Part shown: positions 31,285 to 36,964 of the stretch, piece by piece
Position numbering within the stretch: position 1 is the first letter of the stretch
How the letters are laid out: every line of letters starts with the position of its first letter
NCBI GenBank assembly: GCA_030836155.1
Contig: JAURQI010000180.1
Span: forward strand, 1-36,964
Source of the DNA: Crocinitomix sp.
GTDB taxonomy: Bacteria; Bacteroidota; Bacteroidia; Flavobacteriales_D; Crocinitomicaceae
Direction of reading: 5' to 3'
DNA length: 36,964 bases
Program-made: the position numbers and the translations under genes
The notes under the pieces: model-generated
Seen by the model: the letters and a program-made list of their open reading frames with translations, nothing else
Database searches by the model: none
Told to the model about the DNA's origin: nothing

Positions 31285-31303
31285 TTCCTCCGTATTTGAG
31301 GAA
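31285..31303 (-). terminator. Candidate weak intrinsic terminator after porU
   Basis: Minus strand TTCCTC-AAATACG-GAGGAA followed by ATATTTTTT, directly downstream of the porU stop. Confidence 0.5.
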
Positions 31304-31315
31304 TTCTTTTTTAGG

Positions 31316-34300
31316 TTATAAAATCACTAACTTCTCAATCTTCTCGGCCTTTTCTCCCTGTTCTGTTTCAATTGACAATCGATAAACATAAACACCTCTT
31401 GCCAATTTATCTCCGTATTCATCTCGGCCATTCCAGTTAATCCCTTCACTCCTGAACCCAGAAGATTGAACGGTTTCGATAATTGTTTTTACCAATTTAC
31501 CTGAAACTGTGAATATTTCAATCTTTACGTCTAACACATTACAGACCTGATTGTGCTCAAAATAAAAATCGGTGTTTGTTGTAAAAGGGTTTGGATAGTT
31601 CAATAAATGTGAAATTCCTATTTCTTCTTCACCGACTACAACAAAGTCCAAAGTCGATTCAGAAGAGTTATTATTTACATCCCAGACCTTAAAGGTGATC
31701 TGATGCGGCCCCTCTTCAAGATCTGATAATTGATAAGTCACTTTTCCACTTTGATAAGTATCTAAATCTGCCTCATAAAAATTATTTAGGATAATTGGAT
31801 CTGCCGTATTACCATCTATAATTAAGGTAATGTTATGACCGATACCATTTCCTGTCGTGTTAATTCCGTTTTCGTCACGTACATGCGCTAAAAACAATGG
31901 TCGTGAATTAGTCATGCCACCGTTCACAAAACTCTCATCATTCATAAATAAATCAACCTCGGGACCTATTTCATCGCTAATTCCATCTGGATTGACACCG
32001 CCAACAACTAAAGTCGTATCAAAACCATAATTATGCTTAACATCTGAATTTGCGTAATAACTGATCTTCCCTCTTCCGAAAGAATAATCAATATCCTTTG
32101 GCACGACAAATGAGAATGAGAAGCGACCATTTTTAACTGTTGATTTACCTTTATAGATGATATTATTTTGCGTGTCAAAAGCACGAACAGGTGAAGTTAC
32201 ATCCTGCCCTAACGTATATCTCGTTTTCCATTTATCATAAACCGTTGGGTAAACAAAGCCATTATAACTACTTAGAAAAGTACCCGCGGCATTTTCCATG
32301 TGACCTGTCACGGTAACTTTTGTTAGCGCTTTCAACGTATCTACCGTCATTTCGATACTTATTCCGTTAATACTGTCCGTGATTACTTGCGGGTCGGGCT
32401 TACCCAATTTTAATGCGGGGTCTCCAAGCAGCGCAAAGTTCCTCATGTTATCACTGCCCAAGGTTAAGTTCTTCGTCCGTTTTATGATCTCGCCAAGCGC
32501 CAAGGGTTCACCGTCAAGTTCATTAAAAAGTTCGGTATAGAGATTCTGAACCAAAATTGTATTTACCGTGATATAGACAAGACGTGTTGTTGTCAAGAGG
32601 CTAACAGCTCCACCATATGGCGTTGTTAAAGTTGTTTCACCCGCTGATACTCGTCCAGGATCGTCAAAACGGCTAAACTCGCAGGTTGCAGAAATGAATA
32701 CAGGAAGGTTGTTGACATTCGACCATTCTTGAATCATTGGAATAGACACAACGCGCTCCAAGGCAAGTCCCGTTTCTCCACCATGGCCCACATAGTTAAA
32801 TACCAACGCACCCTTATTCATGTTTTGATTAATAGCCTCCTCTACATCAGGATATCGCTGTCCACCAGATGTAACAACTTGCTTATAAGCATCAAGGTAT
32901 ACCTTAACAATATTCATTTCTGGATGATATTTTTCAGCCGTATCAGACAAGGCTTCACAGTCCTTCACAAACTGCCCATTATTTTCATCATCGGCCATTA
33001 AAACTACTCTATTCCGCCAATCTCCGAATGTTGATGCGTATCCATTGTCATCACATTGAACACCATCCGCATTACTAAATAGACTCGAACCATAATTCAT
33101 ATAATGCTCAATTTTATCAATCACTTGTGTTGCTTTTTCCAAATCAGAAACTGGAAAACGACCAACACCCACATCCAACATATCTGAGGAAGTCATTGCC
33201 TCATCATCATCTAACAAACCAAAAAAGTCATCAGCTGTATAGGATGCAATGAAATCAACATTATCCCTCTCAGGACTATTGTATGTTGGAATTAAATAGT
33301 TGTTATTTGAAATTCGATTAAGTGGATCATACGTTCCATCGCCAAATAAACATAGGTATTTGATTGCATTGTCTGGATCAACAGCTGCCCGATCATAAAA
33401 CATCTTAGCAAACCAACGGACAGCGACCGGATCAGACACACCTCCAGCAAACTCATTATATACCTTTTGTATATCTATAACATGAACTGACAAGCCCTGG
33501 TTTCGGTGAAGATTTGCTAATCTTTCCGCTTGCGTTCGCAACGATTCATGCGTGACAATTAAATAATCTGCTTGCGGTAAGGCGTGCAAATTCTGATTGG
33601 CTATTCTTCCTAAATAAGGTCCCTGCAAAATTGGTGATCTCGCTTGATCTTGCTCAAATGCCACAAAAGTTCTTAAGGTCTCTCCAGACAGAACATAAGA
33701 GTAGATAGAGCCCGATAAAGAACCATTAACCGCATTGACATTTATGGGGTCTGTGATTTCCCATACCTTTGTTTGTGTCGTCGCATTTGAAATATTGTAA
33801 CGGTTCACCTCAGTTGGACCGACGGATCTCAAATCATGGATAATTAATTGATTTAATCCCATTTGCATTTTCTTAATGTAGTGAAAACGCAAATAATCTA
33901 ACCATGCCTCGGAGGCAGCAGACTCTCGATAAAAAGTTAGATCAACATTAAATGAAGATGTTCCACTTGTGAACTCAACCTCACCTTCCTCATCCGTGGC
34001 TACTGTGTAGCTTCCGCTTAAGGTACCAGAAACAATATCGTCAACTTCTACACCATTCACATTTACGCGTAAACCAGATGTTCCAGATTTACTAGCTGCC
34101 ACGTAATAGGTCTCTAATCGGACGGGTTCAGACACCTCCCTATTTTCCACATTTATCGTGAAATTATGTGTCAAATTAGAACCCTCAAAATGCTTACCAT
34201 ACCAACCGTCACCCGATTTTAATAAGTTAACATCATTGTTTTCGTAAAGCGCATAATCGGTGTAATTACTCAGTGTATTTGTAACTGGATCGTCGATAGA

Positions 34301-35137
34301 GTTAATGGTTCCAATTCTGCTCGGCACATCACTCGCATCGATATGAATGAACATATAATTCAGTGAGTCGATTCGGTTTACTCTGGGTATAAATTCAAAA
34401 CTTGAGCGTTTGACATTTACAGGACCTTTGCCGTAAAATAAGATATAATCACCTTCATCGAAAGAACCATCATCTCCGCCTTCAATGTAAATAGCATTTT
34501 TTTGAACATCATCCTCACGATCTTCGGCATTGCTAACCGGCAATTCAGGTGTATGATTGCCATATATATTGATGTGATTCGGATTAAGACTGGCTACTGC
34601 AATACCTAATTCATTTAAATCGCTGTATGTTAATTTCTGAACACCATCAGACTGTATCCCTATCTTATACCAGTCACCAGAAGCAAGAACAGAGCTGGAA
34701 GCAAAATCAAAATCGCGATCAAAAGCATCAGATTTAGGTGAAGCCTCTATTGATATTTGAATTTCTGAAATCATCTCAACTTTGCCAGCGCGGTACACAA
34801 GAGGAGTATAATATGCATTTACAAAGTTTTCCGGCCCTGATTTACCAAAAGAGATTTTTATTTCAGCTTCTTTCGGTAAAGCATTTTTATCATAATAAGA
34901 AGGAAAATTTATTTCTTGGTACCTAACCGCTTCTATAACATAGGAGAAATCAGCTTTTCCTCTAACATTAACAGGTTTCGTTTTGGTCGCATAAACCTCT
35001 CCTGTTGCGGAGATGTAGTCGCAAGGTGTGCATTGTCCTCGGTCATCGTTCCACTCAGTTGTAAACTGCAAATCAAACGCTTGAGACCAAACAAATGGCA
35101 CTAAAAAAAGGAGGGTTATGAGTAAGCTAAGTTTCAT
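31316..35137 (-). CDS. porU: Type IX secretion system sortase-like C25 protease PorU
   Basis: Gingipain-family core FNYVGHGGETGLALERV...LPVFISATCEFSRFDDP; C-terminal NYPNPFTTNTDFYFEHN...GRDEYGDKLARGVYVYRL; signal peptide MKLSLLITLLFLVPFVWSQ. Confidence 0.93.
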   Translation of the reverse strand: MKLSLLITLLFLVPFVWSQAFDLQFTTEWNDDRGQCTPCDYISATGEVYATKTKPVNVRGKADFSYVIEAVRYQEINFPSYYDKNALPKEAEIKISFGKSGPENFVNAYYTPLVYRAGKVEMISEIQISIEASPKSDAFDRDFDFASSSVLASGDWYKIGIQSDGVQKLTYSDLNELGIAVASLNPNHINIYGNHTPELPVSNAEDREDDVQKNAIYIEGGDDGSFDEGDYILFYGKGPVNVKRSSFEFIPRVNRIDSLNYMFIHIDASDVPSRIGTINSIDDPVTNTLSNYTDYALYENNDVNLLKSGDGWYGKHFEGSNLTHNFTINVENREVSEPVRLETYYVAASKSGTSGLRVNVNGVEVDDIVSGTLSGSYTVATDEEGEVEFTSGTSSFNVDLTFYRESAASEAWLDYLRFHYIKKMQMGLNQLIIHDLRSVGPTEVNRYNISNATTQTKVWEITDPINVNAVNGSLSGSIYSYVLSGETLRTFVAFEQDQARSPILQGPYLGRIANQNLHALPQADYLIVTHESLRTQAERLANLHRNQGLSVHVIDIQKVYNEFAGGVSDPVAVRWFAKMFYDRAAVDPDNAIKYLCLFGDGTYDPLNRISNNNYLIPTYNSPERDNVDFIASYTADDFFGLLDDDEAMTSSDMLDVGVGRFPVSDLEKATQVIDKIEHYMNYGSSLFSNADGVQCDDNGYASTFGDWRNRVVLMADDENNGQFVKDCEALSDTAEKYHPEMNIVKVYLDAYKQVVTSGGQRYPDVEEAINQNMNKGALVFNYVGHGGETGLALERVVSIPMIQEWSNVNNLPVFISATCEFSRFDDPGRVSAGETTLTTPYGGAVSLLTTTRLVYITVNTILVQNLYTELFNELDGEPLALGEIIKRTKNLTLGSDNMRNFALLGDPALKLGKPDPQVITDSINGISIEMTVDTLKALTKVTVTGHMENAAGTFLSSYNGFVYPTVYDKWKTRYTLGQDVTSPVRAFDTQNNIIYKGKSTVKNGRFSFSFVVPKDIDYSFGRGKISYYANSDVKHNYGFDTTLVVGGVNPDGISDEIGPEVDLFMNDESFVNGGMTNSRPLFLAHVRDENGINTTGNGIGHNITLIIDGNTADPIILNNFYEADLDTYQSGKVTYQLSDLEEGPHQITFKVWDVNNNSSESTLDFVVVGEEEIGISHLLNYPNPFTTNTDFYFEHNQVCNVLDVKIEIFTVSGKLVKTIIETVQSSGFRSEGINWNGRDEYGDKLARGVYVYRLSIETEQGEKAEKIEKLVIL

Positions 35138-35218
35138 AATGCGAAGATACGGCTCTTTCAATTCAACAAAGTGTTGTGTAATTTGTTTTTAAAAACGAAC
35201 TAAATTAATTATTATTGC

Positions 35219-35236
35219 AAATCTTGCGAAAGATTT
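35219..35236. repeat. Inverted repeat with GCGA centre in the porU/porP divergent spacer
   Basis: AAATCTT-GCGA-AAGATTT, perfect 7-bp arms. Confidence 0.6.
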
Positions 35237-35320
35237 CATTGAATCGTAACCTTTTTAAAATAAAGTTCGTATTCAATTAATCTACGTCGTGAGACAACAG
35301 GTAACAAAAGCCTACTTGAG

Positions 35321-36313
35321 ATGAAAAAATTTATAATTGGGATGCTATTGCTTGCAGTGAACGGAACTTCCTTTTCGCAGGATCCGGAGTTCACGCAATT
35401 CTATGCTAACCCCATTTACCTGAATCCAGCTATGGCTGGAACACATGGTTGCCCGAGATTAAATCTTAATTATCGGAACCAATGGCCGTCTATTTCTGGC
35501 GCGTTCGTGACGAATAGTGTTTCATACGATCAATTTGTAAACGTTTTACAAGGAGGTGTAGTACTAATGGTTACCAATGACATGGCTGGAAAGAACACGA
35601 TCAACTGGTCGACAATTAATTTGGCCTATTCTTATCACTTACAAGTATCGAGGAAATTTACCATGTTGTTTGGTGCTCAGGCCACATGGAATCAGAAATT
35701 TCTGGATTGGTCTAAATTAACTTTTGGAGATCAAATCGATCCGCGGCGAGGCTTTATTTATCAAACAGGAGATTTACCACGTGGTAATTTTTGGAACGAT
35801 AATGATAATTGGGGATCAAAAGGATATTTTGATGTATCTGCCGGATTGGTAGGTTATTCGGAAAATTTTTACTTTGGTTTTGCAGCAAAGCACTTAAACA
35901 CTCCTGAAGAGAGTTTGATCTTAAATCCTGATGGTGAGAGTCGTATGCCAATGCGATTCACCGGACACATGGGAGCGAATATTGAATTTGGAAAAGGATC
36001 GCAATATCAAAATGTAACCGCTATATCACCGAACGTTATTTATACCTATCAAGATGGGTTCATGCAGTTAAACGTAGGTACTTATATCAAATACGGAGCT
36101 TTTACAGCTGGTGTTTGGTGGCGTGCGCGTGATGCATTTATCTTATCCATAGGTATTGATGCTGGATCATTTCGATTTGGATATAGTTATGATATTACTA
36201 CATCAACATTAACGAATGCTTCAGGAGGTTCACATGAACTCTCTTTAGGCTTTAATTTCAGTTGTAAGGAAAAACCGAAGCGTTTCAGAACGATATCGTG
36301 TCCATCTTTCTAA
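35321..36313 (+). CDS. porP: PorP/SprF family type IX secretion system membrane protein
   Basis: SQDPEFTQFYANPIYLNPAMAGTHGCPRLNLNYRNQWPSISGAFVTNSVSYDQ; typical PorP/SprF N-terminus. Confidence 0.95.
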   Translation: MKKFIIGMLLLAVNGTSFSQDPEFTQFYANPIYLNPAMAGTHGCPRLNLNYRNQWPSISGAFVTNSVSYDQFVNVLQGGVVLMVTNDMAGKNTINWSTINLAYSYHLQVSRKFTMLFGAQATWNQKFLDWSKLTFGDQIDPRRGFIYQTGDLPRGNFWNDNDNWGSKGYFDVSAGLVGYSENFYFGFAAKHLNTPEESLILNPDGESRMPMRFTGHMGANIEFGKGSQYQNVTAISPNVIYTYQDGFMQLNVGTYIKYGAFTAGVWWRARDAFILSIGIDAGSFRFGYSYDITTSTLTNASGGSHELSLGFNFSCKEKPKRFRTISCPSF

Positions 36314-36365
36314 TTGAAAGTGTAACCTTTAATAAGTCCGTAGTTATAGCTGAAAGGAAATAAAA

Positions 36366-36964
36366 ATGAAAACGCGAATTAAACCATACAAAATGAAGGG
36401 GAACAAGTTGTTAATTGTCCTGTTGGCCTGTGTTGGCGCAATATCTTGTGCTAAAGAACGATCAAATACAACAGGGTGGGTATATAACGAACCACGAAAT
36501 GGAGGATTCCAGAAAGTACCTTATTTTGATCAGGAGACTGGTCCGGGACTTATCCTCGTTGAGGGTGGAACATTTACCATGGGTCGTACAGAGCAAGATG
36601 TTACATACGAATGGAACAATATTCCACGTCGTGTAACTGTTTCATCTTTTTATATGGATCAATTTGAGGTAACTAACTTTAACTGGTTGGAATACCTATA
36701 TTGGATCAAAAGAACGTATGAAGAGTATCCGATGATTTATAAAAACGCATTACCCGATACTTTATGCTGGCGATCTCCTTTAGCTTATAACGAGCCTTAT
36801 GTGGAGTATTATTTGCGTCATCCATCTTATCAAAACTACCCTGTAGTTGGTGTAAGTTGGTCACAAGCAAATGATTTTTGCAAATGGCGTACAGATCGTG
36901 TAAACGAATACATCCTTATTCGAGAAGGTGTTTTAACAATGAATCCGGATCAAGCAGGTGAGCC
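36366..36964 (+). CDS. gldK: GldK/PorK-like formylglycine-generating-enzyme-fold lipoprotein (3' end outside window)
   Basis: MKTRIKPYKMKGNKLLIVLLACVGAISCAKE...GPGLILVEGGTFTMGRTEQDVTYEWNNIPRRVTVSSFYMDQFEVTNFNWLEYLYWIKRTY...YPVVGVSWSQANDFCKWRTDRVNE. Confidence 0.92.
   Translation, partial: MKTRIKPYKMKGNKLLIVLLACVGAISCAKERSNTTGWVYNEPRNGGFQKVPYFDQETGPGLILVEGGTFTMGRTEQDVTYEWNNIPRRVTVSSFYMDQFEVTNFNWLEYLYWIKRTYEEYPMIYKNALPDTLCWRSPLAYNEPYVEYYLRHPSYQNYPVVGVSWSQANDFCKWRTDRVNEYILIREGVLTMNPDQAGE

Noticed and set aside
1-36964. CRISPR arrays, transposons/IS, prophage, tRNA or rRNA genes
   Set aside because: No spaced direct repeats, transposase or integrase ORFs, or recognisable tRNA/rRNA sequence seen by eye; a formal tRNAscan/Infernal run was not possible.

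Overview
This is a Bacteroidota chromosome segment, probably Flavobacteriales and possibly Crocinitomicaceae-like (taxon inferred from gene content and order). It contains: (1) the 5' part of carA on the minus strand at the left edge; (2) two plus-strand accessory genes, a secreted protein with an 'FID..CAVG' domain plus YwqK/MORN-like repeats, and a short CarboxypepD_reg-like/DUF5686 gene split by an apparent -1 frameshift; (3) a near-complete minus-strand str-S10-spc-alpha ribosomal protein cluster, rpsL to rplQ, ending in a strong intrinsic terminator; (4) pcrA/uvrD helicase; (5) a propeller-type LytS-like histidine kinase; (6) pbpC; (7) ispF-porV-porU, and divergently porP/sprF-gldK (3'-truncated), all four being type IX secretion components. 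Most of the window is core genome. I do not see a clearly new defence, mobile or biosynthetic system. The observations most worth a second look are a T_TTT_TTT slippery heptamer in the correct -1 register inside the DUF5686 gene, an almost perfect 15-bp UUCG-capped hairpin between rpoA and rplQ, and a progressive lengthening of structured spacers in the alpha-operon end of the ribosomal cluster. I found no tRNA, rRNA, CRISPR or transposable element.
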